Assembly (NCBI RefSeq): GCF_000337535.1
Contig: NZ_AOIP01000015.1
Span: 97,064-151,110 of the forward strand
DNA from: Natrialba aegyptia DSM 13077
Lineage (GTDB): Archaea; Halobacteriota; Halobacteria; Halobacteriales; Natrialbaceae
DNA length: 54,047 nucleotides
Direction: 5' to 3'
This document shows positions 40,361 to 49,647 of the stretch, piece by piece; position 1 is the first letter of the stretch, and every line of letters begins with the position of its first letter. The translations under genes were made by a program, and so were the position numbers. Under the pieces are notes generated by a model. The model saw nothing but the letters and a program-made list of their open reading frames with translations, did no database searches and was not told the DNA's origin.

Positions 40361-42121
40361 CTACTCGTCTTCCCAGCCCTGATGAGACGGGTGACGATCC
40401 GTCCGGTCGTGATTGGAGCCGCGCTCCCACACGTCGCCGGTGTCGCCGGACGGGCCGCGGCGCGTCTTCCACTCGAACTCACCGGGATCGTCGACGGTCA
40501 CTTCCCAGATGTCGCCGTCCGTCCAGGTGCCTTCGATGCCGCCGCCCCAGTTGGTAAGTTCGTCGGTGCTGCCGGTGAAGTAGACGGACTCGCCGTGATC
40601 GACGCCGACCGTCACTCGGAGCGTGAGTTCGCCCGACCCGCCGCCGCTCTCGGGTGCGTACATGACCCAGCCTTGTGAGGGAACGGTAATCTCGACCCGC
40701 CCCTCCTCGTCCGTCGTCACCTCGTCCTGCCCGCCGGCGTGATCGACGAGCGTCTCGTTCGGCCAGGACGTGTCGACCCACTCGGTTCGGTCGTCCCACT
40801 CGTCGTTGTTGATGCCGGCCAGCAGATTGAACTCGCGCTCGAAGACGTAGAGAGCGTCGCCGACGTACCGATCGATCAGCGCGCCGGTCGCCAGATTTCG
40901 TTTGACCCAGATCAAGTCTTCGAGGTACGGATCGTCGATTTCGGCGTCCCCCTCCGAAGAGAGAAAGAGCATCGGCAGTCCCGGAGACGAGAGGAGATAC
41001 GCGTGTGCGAGTTCAACGGCGATTCCCTCCGCTGTGTAGTCTCCGGGGTCGTCGCCGTCGTCGATGCCGACGTTCGGGCCGGCGGTATCGTGGTTCTGGA
41101 CGAACGTCACCGCGACGCTCGGATCCTCGTGAACGATACCGCGCGCGTTCTCCCGTGCGAGGGCGGTCATGTCGCCGCCCTCGAAGGCGTCCATGATGGC
41201 GTAGTAAAGCGGATAGTCGAAGACGCTCATTCCGGTGTCGGCGAACTCCATGACGGTGTTCGTGTCGCCGTCCCAGATTTCGCCGACGCGCCAGAGGCCG
41301 AGGTCGTCGGCCAGCGGGTTGATCTCGGAGGCGAAGTACCACGGCCAGATGTGGCCCGCTGCGTCGAGTCGGAGGCCGTCAGCGCCCAGGGCGGCCAGCC
41401 GTTCGAGATGAGCGGCGTGCTCGTCCTGAACGTATCCGTGTTCGTGGTCGAACGACGGAAGCCCGAGCAGGTCACACTCGTACTGGGCGCGCTCTTCGTC
41501 GTTTCCTTCACCCTGCCAGTAACAGTCCTCACCGAGCGTGCCGTAGTCGTGAAAGTGCTCGTCGCGGTCGAACTGCGGGAGGTCGACGGGACCATCCGGC
41601 CCGTCTGCCGTCGCCATGTGGTTGAGGACGACGTCGAGAACGACCTCGATATCGTGGTCGTGGGCGGTGTCGATCAGCGACTCGAGTTCAGCCTCGGTGC
41701 CGTGGGGTGAGTCGAAGGTCTCGAGGTCCACCGGCTGGTATCCGAGCGGCGGATTCGGCTCGAGGTAGCCGTAATACGGGTGTGGATCGCCGTAGTAGCC
41801 TTCTTGGTCCGCCGTCGTCTGGTCCTCCCAGTCGAGTTTGCTGACGGTCGGCTGGGGCAGCCAGACGATGTCGATACCCACATCGGCGAGTCGCGGGATG
41901 TCGGCCTCGATTGTGGCCCACTCGGTGTGAAAATACTGGTAGGCGACGCTGTTCTCGTCGAGGTCGATGGAGTCCGCGTCGGCGCTTGCAACGCTGGAGC
42001 CGCCCGCAAGCCCGGTGGCTGCGGCTGCGATGAGCGCTCCGTTCGTCTGCAGGAACCGCCGTCGTTTGATACTGCTCGATCGGCCTTCGTCATCGTGGTC
42101 ATGGTGGCTGTTACCATCCAT
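40361..42121 (-). CDS. Tat-exported alpha-amylase (GH13) with C-terminal CBM20
   Basis: A 586-residue secreted starch hydrolase. The N-terminus carries a Tat signal with KRRRFLQTN (19-27) and an alanine-rich core, with cleavage near ASA-DAD. The GH13 barrel shows DVVLNH (163-168), the nucleophile Asp253 in GLRLDAAGH, the acid/base Glu281 in GEIWDG and Asp345 in FVQNHD. From about residue 495 a CBM20-like starch-binding domain follows (LRVTVGVDHGESVYFTGS...LTNWGG...WEVTVDDPGEFEWKTRRG). The protein is strongly acidic, fitting extracellular function in high salt. Upstream AT-rich DNA (42125-42175) probably holds its promoter. Confidence 0.94.
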   Translation of the reverse strand: MDGNSHHDHDDEGRSSSIKRRRFLQTNGALIAAAATGLAGGSSVASADADSIDLDENSVAYQYFHTEWATIEADIPRLADVGIDIVWLPQPTVSKLDWEDQTTADQEGYYGDPHPYYGYLEPNPPLGYQPVDLETFDSPHGTEAELESLIDTAHDHDIEVVLDVVLNHMATADGPDGPVDLPQFDRDEHFHDYGTLGEDCYWQGEGNDEERAQYECDLLGLPSFDHEHGYVQDEHAAHLERLAALGADGLRLDAAGHIWPWYFASEINPLADDLGLWRVGEIWDGDTNTVMEFADTGMSVFDYPLYYAIMDAFEGGDMTALARENARGIVHEDPSVAVTFVQNHDTAGPNVGIDDGDDPGDYTAEGIAVELAHAYLLSSPGLPMLFLSSEGDAEIDDPYLEDLIWVKRNLATGALIDRYVGDALYVFEREFNLLAGINNDEWDDRTEWVDTSWPNETLVDHAGGQDEVTTDEEGRVEITVPSQGWVMYAPESGGGSGELTLRVTVGVDHGESVYFTGSTDELTNWGGGIEGTWTDGDIWEVTVDDPGEFEWKTRRGPSGDTGDVWERGSNHDRTDRHPSHQGWEDE

Positions 42122-42324
42122 ACACCAACCCCGTCCAACGAGAGTAGTAATAATACATCATGATTTTAACACACTTCTAGAACGCAGTCACTGTCAGTTC
42201 GGCGGATCGATACAGGCCATCCGATGTGCTCGCTGATCAAGTGCTGAGAGCGCTCTGACGATAGTCGACCGACGGCGCTCGCCAAACACTGCGGATTTAT
42301 TTCCCCGGTCGCAAAGGAACTCGT

Positions 42325-43806
42325 ATGAGCAACGAAAGTCAGGAACTCGGCATCACCGAGTCGAAATCGCACAAACCCGGTGACTGGTACGCCGAGGTCG
42401 TCCAGAAGGCGAACCTTGCGGACTACGCACCCATGGGCGGGTTCATCGTCACGAAGCCCCGCGGCTACGCCCTCTGGGAAGCCATCCAGGACGCGCTCGA
42501 CGGCTGGTTCAAAGAGACCGGCGTCGACAACGTCTACTTCCCGCTGTTCATCCCCGAAAGCTTCCTGGAGCGCGAGAAAGACATCGTCGAAGGCTTCGAC
42601 CCCGAGGTCGCCTGGGTAACCCACGGCGGCCACGACGAACTCGAAGAACGGCTCGCGGTGCGACCGACGAGCGAGTCGATCATCGCGCCGTTTATGGCCG
42701 ACTGGACGCGCAGCCACCGCGACCTGCCCCTGCGGCTAAATCAGTGGTGTTCCGTCGTCCGCTGGGAGGCCACCGAGACGAAGCCGTTCTTCCGGACGAA
42801 GGAGTTCATGTGGCAGGAAGGCCACACCGCCCACGCGACCGACGAGGGAGCCTGGGACGAGGTCTGGACCCGTCTGGGGCAGTACGAACGCGTCTACGAG
42901 GACGTGCTCGCGATTCCGGTCCTCCGCGGGAAAAAGCCCGAACACGACAAGTTCCCCGGTGCCGACACCACGACGACGGTCGAGGCGCTGATGCCCGACG
43001 GAAAATCCGTTCAGGGTGGAACGAGTCACAACCTCGGGCAAAGTTTTGCCGAGGCGTTCGACATCACCTTCGTCGACGAAGACGAGAACGAACAGACCGC
43101 CTACACGACTTCGTGGGGGCTCTCCTGGCGCGCACTCGGCGCGCTCATCATGACCCACTCCGACGACCAGGGACTCGTGCTCCCGCCGACCATCGCACCC
43201 ACGCAGGTCGCCATCGTCCCCATCTGGCAGGAAGAGACCAAAGACGACGTCCTCGAGTACTCCGAGAACATCGCCGACGAACTCGAGGACGCCGGCTTTC
43301 GCGTCGAACTCGACGACCGAGACGAGCGCAATCCCGGCTTCAAGTTCAACGAACACGAACTCAACGGCGTTCCCCTCCGACTCGAGATCGGCCCCTACGA
43401 GGTCGAAGACGAGGAGGTCACGCTGGTTCACCGGCCGGACAACGAAGAAAGCGTCGCGGACCGCGACGGCATCGTCGAAACCGTCGACGAGCACCTCGAC
43501 GAAATCTTCGACAAACTGTACGACACCGCCGAGGAGAACCTCGAAAACAACATCCGCGAAGCCCACAGCCCCGAAGACATCCTCGGCACGCTCGGCAAAC
43601 ACGGCGGCTACGTCAAGACGCCGTGGTGTGGCGACGAGGCCTGCGAGGAGGCTATCAAGGAGAAAATCGCCGCCGAAATCGTCATGCAACCGCTCGAAGA
43701 CGAGGGCGGAACGACGGCCGGCGAGGTCCCCGAACCGGACCACGACGAGTGCGGCGTCTGTGGCGACCCCGCCGACGAAATCGCCTACTTCGCGAAGTCG
43801 TACTGA
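42325..43806 (+). CDS. proS: Prolyl-tRNA synthetase (archaeal/eukaryotic type)
   Basis: A 493-residue class II aminoacyl-tRNA synthetase. Motif 1 region YAPMGGFIVTKPRGYALWE, motif 2 with LNQWCSVVRWEATETKPFFRTKEFMWQEGH, and motif 3 near TTSWGLSWRALGALIMTHSD are clear. An anticodon-binding domain follows. The C-terminal extension has zinc cysteines (TPWCGDEACEEAI and DECGVCGD), typical of the archaeal/eukaryotic form without the bacterial editing insertion. The normal length and start MSNESQELGITESKS support the call. Confidence 0.97.
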   Translation: MSNESQELGITESKSHKPGDWYAEVVQKANLADYAPMGGFIVTKPRGYALWEAIQDALDGWFKETGVDNVYFPLFIPESFLEREKDIVEGFDPEVAWVTHGGHDELEERLAVRPTSESIIAPFMADWTRSHRDLPLRLNQWCSVVRWEATETKPFFRTKEFMWQEGHTAHATDEGAWDEVWTRLGQYERVYEDVLAIPVLRGKKPEHDKFPGADTTTTVEALMPDGKSVQGGTSHNLGQSFAEAFDITFVDEDENEQTAYTTSWGLSWRALGALIMTHSDDQGLVLPPTIAPTQVAIVPIWQEETKDDVLEYSENIADELEDAGFRVELDDRDERNPGFKFNEHELNGVPLRLEIGPYEVEDEEVTLVHRPDNEESVADRDGIVETVDEHLDEIFDKLYDTAEENLENNIREAHSPEDILGTLGKHGGYVKTPWCGDEACEEAIKEKIAAEIVMQPLEDEGGTTAGEVPEPDHDECGVCGDPADEIAYFAKSY

Positions 43807-44239
43807 CGGATTACCGACCGCAACCCGCTCGTAGCTCGCGCTGCTCTCGCTCGTTTCCATCGCGATACGAGTTCAGAATCGCTCTCCGAAGCGCAGTTTG
43901 AGCCCTCGAACCCAGCGTTCCACCGAGCGTCGAGTGTCGAATTTCGGAACCTAATGGTTTAACCCAAGAGTGCTTACCGGTGGCGTGTGAACTCGTGAGT
44001 GTGGTGTTCACTCTGGTGGGTGAGCACTACGTGCCTCTGACACTTTTCCCGGGCTGAACGGTACAATCGCCTCCTTGCTGTCCAGGTTTTGTCCCGAATT
44101 CCAGAACGCACGGCCGGACGCGCGGACGAGCATCATCACGATCCCGCGAACAATACACCTTATACCGCATTATATGTGTTTATAATACACTTAGTCATTA
44201 TGGATTACCCTCTTATAGGTCGTCTCGGTATGCAGTGGT
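43807..44239. promoter_or_regulatory. Intergenic region with AT-rich promoter upstream of gltB
   Basis: No gene is supported in these 433 bases. The last 100 are AT-rich. TTTATAATAC at 44179-44188, flanked by GTGT and ACAC, and TCTTATAGG at 44211-44219 are both TATA-like. The second lies about 25 bases before the gltB ATG and would give a leaderless transcript. The first, with flanking inverted tetramers, might be regulated, for example by nitrogen status. Confidence 0.45.
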
Positions 44240-47200
44240 ATGCCACAGCCACACAGCGAAGCATCCGCCGAGCGTTCGCAGGGACTTTCAGACCCTGCTG
44301 ACGCACGGTCGAACTGCGGTGTCGGCGTCGTCATGGACCTCGATGGGGGATCGAGCCACGACATCGTCGCCGACGGACTCGACCTTCTCGTCAATCTCGA
44401 ACACCGCGGGACGACCGGCGCGGAACCCAACACCGGCGACGGTGCGGGGATCATGCTCCAGACACCACACGCTTTCTTCGACGGTGAACTCGACATCGAT
44501 CTTCCTGCCCCGGGAGCCTACGCCGTCGGCTCGCTCTTCTTGCCGGCCGACGACGACGCCCGCGCCGCACTCGTCTCTCTGCTCGAAGATACCTTCGGAA
44601 CCTACGACCTCGACGTGCTCGCGTGGCGCGACGTGCCGACGAACAACGCCGACCTCGGCGCGACGGCGCTCGAATCCGAGCCCGACGTCCGGCAGGTCGT
44701 CGTCGCTCCCGCAGACGACGTGACCGGCGACGAGTTCAACCGACGGCTCTACGTGGCTCGTCGCGCGCTCGAAAACGCGGTCACCGAGGCGGATATCGAC
44801 GGCAAAGAGCGGTTTTACGTCTGTTCGCTCGACTCGCAGACGCTCGTCTACAAGGGCCTGCTCAAGGGCGAGCAGGTCGCTTCCTACTACCCCGATCTCA
44901 CCGACGAACGCCTCGAATCGACGTTCGCGATGGTTCACGAGCGGTTCTCGACGAACACGCTCGGGGCCTGGCACCTCGCACACCCCTACCGGAACGTCAT
45001 CCACAACGGCGAGTTCAACACGATCAAGGGGAACATCAACTGGATGCGCGCGCGGGAGACGGACCTCGAGAGCGACGTCCTCGACGATTTGGAGGCCGTC
45101 AAGCCGATCATCGACGACCCCGGCCAGTCCGACACGGCGAGCGTCGACAACGCGCTCGAACTCCTGTTGCAGGACGGGCGCGACCTGGCGCACGCCCTGC
45201 GGATGCTCGTCCCCGAGGCCTGGCGCGGGGACGACGCGATGGACGAGGACCGCAGGGACTGGTACGACTTCCACGCCTCGCTGGTCGAACCCTGGGACGG
45301 CCCCGCGCTCGTGGCCGCGACCGACGGCGACCGCGTCGGTGCGGTCCTCGACCGCAACGGCCTCCGTCCCTGCCGGTACGACGTGACGACGGACAACCGC
45401 CTCGTCATGGCGAGCGAGGCCGGTGCCCTCGACACCGATCCCGAGGAGATCGAAGAACGCGGCCGCCTCAAGCCGGGCCAACTCTTCCTCGCCGACCCGG
45501 ACGAGGGACGGGTCATCCCCGACGAAGAGGTCTTCGACGACCTCACCGACGACCGCTACGGTGAGTGGGTCGATCGGGAGCAGGTTCACCTGCCCGAAAT
45601 TCAGTCGACTGGCGACAACACGCCCCAACAGCCCGTCTCGAACCTGCGGGCCCAGCAGGCCGCCTTCGGCTACACTCACGACGAACTCGAGAACCTGCTC
45701 GAGCCGATGACTGCAAAAGGGAAAGACCCCGTCGGCTCGATGGGCGACGACACGCCGCTGTCCGTCCTCACCGAGTTCAACCGCCCGCTCTTTTCGTACT
45801 TCAAGCAGCTGTTCGCCCAGGTCACCAACCCGCCGCTCGATTACATCCGCGAGGAACTGGTGACGAGCCTCGAGAGTCGCCTGGGCTTCCAGCGCAACCT
45901 CCTCGACGAATCGCCCGCCCACGCCCGCCAACTCGTTCTCGACTCGCCCGTGCTGACCGACGCCGAACTCGGGGCGATTCGGGACTGCTCGACGAACGGC
46001 ATTACCGCCGAAACGATCGACATCACCTACGAACCGACGAGCGACGAGTTCGGCTCGGACCTCGAAGCGGCGGTCGAACGCGTTCGCGAGGACGCCGTCG
46101 CGGCGATCGAGGCGGGCCACGACGTGCTCGTCCTCTCGGATCGCAACGTCGACGCCGAGCGCGTCGCGATTCCGAGCCTGCTCGCGACGGGCGGCGTCCA
46201 CCACCACCTCGTTCGAAACGGGCTTCGCAACCACGTCGGCCTCGTCGTCGAGTCCGGCGAACCCCGCACCGTTCACCAACTCTCGACGCTCGTCGGCTAC
46301 GGTGCCGGCGCGGTCAACCCGTACCTGGCCACCCAGACGATCGCCGATCTCACGGCCGGCCCGGACGGTGCGGACACCGAGGCCGCCATCGACGCCTACG
46401 TCGGCGCGCTCGAGAACGGCCTGCTGAAGGTCATGGCGAAGATGGGCATCTCGACCGTCGAGAGCTACCAGGGTGCCCAGATCTTCGAAGCCGTCGGCCT
46501 CGACTCCGACCTCGTCGACGAGTTCTTCGCGGGCACCGAGAACCGCACCGAGGGGATCGGCCTCGCGGAGATCGAAGCGGACCTCCGGGAGCGCCACGCG
46601 ACCGCCTTCGGAGCGGACGACGAGACTGAACTCGACCGCCACGGCGAGTACGAACACCGCTCGGACGGCTTGACTCACCAGTGGAATCCGGAAACGGTCG
46701 GCACGCTCCAGCAGGCGGTTCGCTCGAACGACTACGAGCGGTATCAGGAGTTCGCCGAACTGATCAACGACCAGAACCAGAACCTCCAGACGCTTCGGGG
46801 CCTGCTCGAGTTCGATTCCGACCGCGAGCCGATCCCGATCGAGGAGGTCGAACCGGTGACGGACATCGTCGAGCGGTTCTCGACGGCCGCGATGAGCCTC
46901 GGCTCGCTCTCGCCGGAGGCCCACGAGAACAACTCGATCGCGATGAACCGGATCGGGGGCAAGAGCAACACGGGCGAGGGCGGCGAGCCGCCGGAGCGCT
47001 TCGACACCGAGCGCGAGTGCAACGTCAAGCAGGTCGCCTCGGGCCGCTTCGGCGTCACCTCGACGTACCTCTCCTCGGCCGACGAACTCCAGATCAAGAT
47101 GGCCCAAGGGTCAAAGCCCGGCGAGGGCGGCCACCTCCCCGGCGAGAAGGTAAACGAGATGATCGCCCACGTCCGCAAGTCGACGCCGGGCGTCGGCCTC

Positions 47201-48799
47201 ATCTCCCCGCCGCCGCTGCACGACATCTACTCCATCGAGGACCTGAAACAGCTGATCTTCGATCTGAAGGCGGCCAACGAGGAGGCGGACATCAACGTCA
47301 AACTCGTCTCCGAGGCCGGCATCGGCACGGTCGCCGCCGGCGTCGCGAAGGCAAACGCCGACGTGGTCCACATCTCGGGCCACTCCGGCGGCACGGGTGC
47401 CTCGCCGCGCACGTCGATCAAGAGCGCCGGCCTCCCGTGGGAACTCGGTCTCGCCGAGGCGAACCAGATGCTCCGTGCAACCGGCCTGCGCGACCGCATC
47501 CGCGTCTCCGCCGACGGCGGGATGAAGACCGGCCGCGACGTGGCCGTCGCCGCCCTGCTCGGTGCCGAGGAGTACGTCTTCGGTACCGCCTCGCTCGTCA
47601 CCTCGGGCTGCGTGATGGCCCGACAGTGTCACAAAAACACCTGCCCGGTCGGCGTCGCCACCCAGCGCGAGGACCTGCGCAAGCGATTCCCCGGCGAACC
47701 CGAACACGTCATCAACTACATGACGTTCATCGCCCAGGAGCTGCGCGAGATCATGGCCGAACTCGGATTCGAGACCGTCGACGAGATGATCGGCCGGCCG
47801 GACGCGCTCGCCCAGCGCGACACCGTCGACCACCCGAAAGCCCGCTCGGTCGACCTCTCAGCAGTGCTAGCCGAACCCGACGGCGACGTCCGCCGGAAGG
47901 TCCGCGAGCAGGATCACGAACTCGATAGCCAGCTCGACTACGAGTTCATCGACGCCGCCGCGGACGCGCTCGATGGCGGTGAACCGGTCGCGCTCTCGGC
48001 GGACGTGACGAACGTTGATCGCGCGGTCGGGGCGATGCTCTCGAACCGGGTTACGAGCCGCTACGGCGAGGCTGGCCTGCCGGAGGATACGATCACGGTC
48101 GACCTCGAGGGGACCGCCGGCCAGAGCGTCGGTGCGTTCCTGGCGAGCGGAGTCTCGCTGCACCTGAGCGGCAGCGCGAACGACTACGTCGGCAAGGGCC
48201 TCTCCGGCGGCAAACTCACTGTTCGAACGCCCGACAGGGCGAGTTACGACCCGACCGAGAACATCGCGATCGGAAACGTCGCGCTCTACGGGGCGACCGA
48301 CGGCCAGTGTTACATCAACGGCGTGGCGGGCGAGCGCTTCGCCGTCCGTAACTCCGGTGCCAAGGCCGTCGTCGAAGGCGTCGGCGATCACGGTTGCGAG
48401 TACATGACCGGTGGCGTCGTCGCCGTCCTCGGCGAAACCGGGACGAACTTCGCGGCCGGCATGTCAGGCGGCGTCGCCTACGTCTACGACCCCGACGGCG
48501 AGTTCGCCGACAGGGCGAACACGGGGATGGCGACGCTCCACGAAGACCTCGAAGAGGAAGACGAGGAGATGCTCCGCCGTCTCGTCGAAAACCACGTCGC
48601 CTACACGGGCTCCGACCGCGGCGCGAACCTGCTCGACGACTGGGAACGCGCCCTCGATGCGTTCGTGAAGGTCATGCCCGAGGCCTACCGCGAGGCCATC
48701 ACCGAGCAGGGCTCGGACGACGTCCGCGGCGAACTGCCGGGAATGGCCGAGACCGAACTCGAAGCCGAATCGACCGGATTCGCCGCGAGCGACGACTAG
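44240..48799 (+). CDS. gltB: Glutamate synthase, large subunit
   Basis: A 1519-residue enzyme making glutamate from glutamine and 2-oxoglutarate. A 25-residue propeptide precedes the nucleophile Cys26 (NCGVGVVMD) of the glutaminase domain, which also has HERFSTNTLGAWHLAHP. A central domain leads to the FMN synthase domain (SGHSGGTGASPRTSIKSAGLPW). The 3Fe-4S ligands are Cys1124, Cys1130 and Cys1135 (C-x5-C-x4-C). The C-terminal GXGXG beta-helix domain (ANDYVGKGLSGGKL and AGMSGGVAYVYD) is complete. No small subunit lies next to it, so the electron donor is probably ferredoxin, as in other haloarchaeal large-only forms. Confidence 0.96.
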   Translation: MPQPHSEASAERSQGLSDPADARSNCGVGVVMDLDGGSSHDIVADGLDLLVNLEHRGTTGAEPNTGDGAGIMLQTPHAFFDGELDIDLPAPGAYAVGSLFLPADDDARAALVSLLEDTFGTYDLDVLAWRDVPTNNADLGATALESEPDVRQVVVAPADDVTGDEFNRRLYVARRALENAVTEADIDGKERFYVCSLDSQTLVYKGLLKGEQVASYYPDLTDERLESTFAMVHERFSTNTLGAWHLAHPYRNVIHNGEFNTIKGNINWMRARETDLESDVLDDLEAVKPIIDDPGQSDTASVDNALELLLQDGRDLAHALRMLVPEAWRGDDAMDEDRRDWYDFHASLVEPWDGPALVAATDGDRVGAVLDRNGLRPCRYDVTTDNRLVMASEAGALDTDPEEIEERGRLKPGQLFLADPDEGRVIPDEEVFDDLTDDRYGEWVDREQVHLPEIQSTGDNTPQQPVSNLRAQQAAFGYTHDELENLLEPMTAKGKDPVGSMGDDTPLSVLTEFNRPLFSYFKQLFAQVTNPPLDYIREELVTSLESRLGFQRNLLDESPAHARQLVLDSPVLTDAELGAIRDCSTNGITAETIDITYEPTSDEFGSDLEAAVERVREDAVAAIEAGHDVLVLSDRNVDAERVAIPSLLATGGVHHHLVRNGLRNHVGLVVESGEPRTVHQLSTLVGYGAGAVNPYLATQTIADLTAGPDGADTEAAIDAYVGALENGLLKVMAKMGISTVESYQGAQIFEAVGLDSDLVDEFFAGTENRTEGIGLAEIEADLRERHATAFGADDETELDRHGEYEHRSDGLTHQWNPETVGTLQQAVRSNDYERYQEFAELINDQNQNLQTLRGLLEFDSDREPIPIEEVEPVTDIVERFSTAAMSLGSLSPEAHENNSIAMNRIGGKSNTGEGGEPPERFDTERECNVKQVASGRFGVTSTYLSSADELQIKMAQGSKPGEGGHLPGEKVNEMIAHVRKSTPGVGLISPPPLHDIYSIEDLKQLIFDLKAANEEADINVKLVSEAGIGTVAAGVAKANADVVHISGHSGGTGASPRTSIKSAGLPWELGLAEANQMLRATGLRDRIRVSADGGMKTGRDVAVAALLGAEEYVFGTASLVTSGCVMARQCHKNTCPVGVATQREDLRKRFPGEPEHVINYMTFIAQELREIMAELGFETVDEMIGRPDALAQRDTVDHPKARSVDLSAVLAEPDGDVRRKVREQDHELDSQLDYEFIDAAADALDGGEPVALSADVTNVDRAVGAMLSNRVTSRYGEAGLPEDTITVDLEGTAGQSVGAFLASGVSLHLSGSANDYVGKGLSGGKLTVRTPDRASYDPTENIAIGNVALYGATDGQCYINGVAGERFAVRNSGAKAVVEGVGDHGCEYMTGGVVAVLGETGTNFAAGMSGGVAYVYDPDGEFADRANTGMATLHEDLEEEDEEMLRRLVENHVAYTGSDRGANLLDDWERALDAFVKVMPEAYREAITEQGSDDVRGELPGMAETELEAESTGFAASDD

Positions 48800-48846
48800 C
48801 AGATCCCGCGCCGCACGACGAGTCTGCCGCCAGTTTGCCGCTCGGA

Positions 48847-49473
48847 CTAGTCGCGACCGAGCGTGTGGAACTCGTCGTTCGGCCGCATCTCGGCGAACAT
48901 TGCCATCCGGTTGCTCAGGTTGTAGAACCCCGTCACCGCGGCGATATCCCAGAGCGCCTCCTCGCTAAAGCCGGCATCGCGGAGTCGTTCGAGGTCGGCG
49001 CGTTCGACCTCGGTCGGGCGCTCGGTGAGCGTCACGGCGACGTCGAGCATCGTGCGGTGAGTCTCGTTGATATCCGCCGTTCGGTAGTTCGCGACGAGCT
49101 GGTCCGCCAGTTGTGGATCGTCGGCGTAGATGCGGACGAGTGCGCCGTGGGCGACGTTACAGTAATAGCAGTGGTTGACGCCGGAGACGGCGACGACGAT
49201 CATTTCGATCTCCTCGCGCTCGAGCGCGGTGTCCTCGACGAGCGCGTCGTGGTACTGGAAGAACGCGCGGAAGTGCGAGGGTTTGTACGCGAACGCCGAG
49301 AAGACGTTCGGCGTGAACCCGGCCTCCTCGGTTTCGGCTTCGATTCGCTCTTGGAGGTCCTCCGGGAGATCCGCGAAGTCGGGAACGGGGAAGTTGGCCA
49401 TCGCATCGTCCGCGAGCGTCGGTGTGACGTTCGTCGCCGAATCGGTGTCGTCAGTGTCGTCGGTGTCGGTCAT
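48847..49473 (-). CDS. AhpD-like peroxidase-related protein (carboxymuconolactone decarboxylase family)
   Basis: A 208-residue protein. The AhpD-type active site is CYYCNVAHG with Cys102, Cys105 and His109, inside the helical core EEIEMIVVAVSGVNH. NVFSAFAYKPSHFRAFFQYHDAL is the usual first helix pair of peroxidase-related proteins of this family. An acidic Asp/Thr-rich N-terminus (about 20 residues) is halophilic. It probably acts in peroxide detoxification or as a thiol oxidoreductase. It converges with gltB, with 47 bases between the stops. Confidence 0.88.
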   Translation of the reverse strand: MTDTDDTDDTDSATNVTPTLADDAMANFPVPDFADLPEDLQERIEAETEEAGFTPNVFSAFAYKPSHFRAFFQYHDALVEDTALEREEIEMIVVAVSGVNHCYYCNVAHGALVRIYADDPQLADQLVANYRTADINETHRTMLDVAVTLTERPTEVERADLERLRDAGFSEEALWDIAAVTGFYNLSNRMAMFAEMRPNDEFHTLGRD

Positions 49474-49647
49474 ACCCGCCAGTTCACACGTCGGGATAAT
49501 AACTCACGGTCCCTGCTCGCTCGGCCGCACGCCGTCGTCGTTGGCTACTGTTACGGAGGATACCGCGACGGAAATCTGAACTCGCTCCTCGTGCGCTCGG
49601 TACGGCGTTTCGTGAAGAAAAACGGACCCTAGCAACGACCGATCCGG

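Noticed and set aside
44288-47107. 939-codon open frame on the minus strand
   Set aside because: It is antisense to the well-conserved glutamate synthase. Long antisense frames are expected in high-GC coding DNA, and the translation shows no domain.
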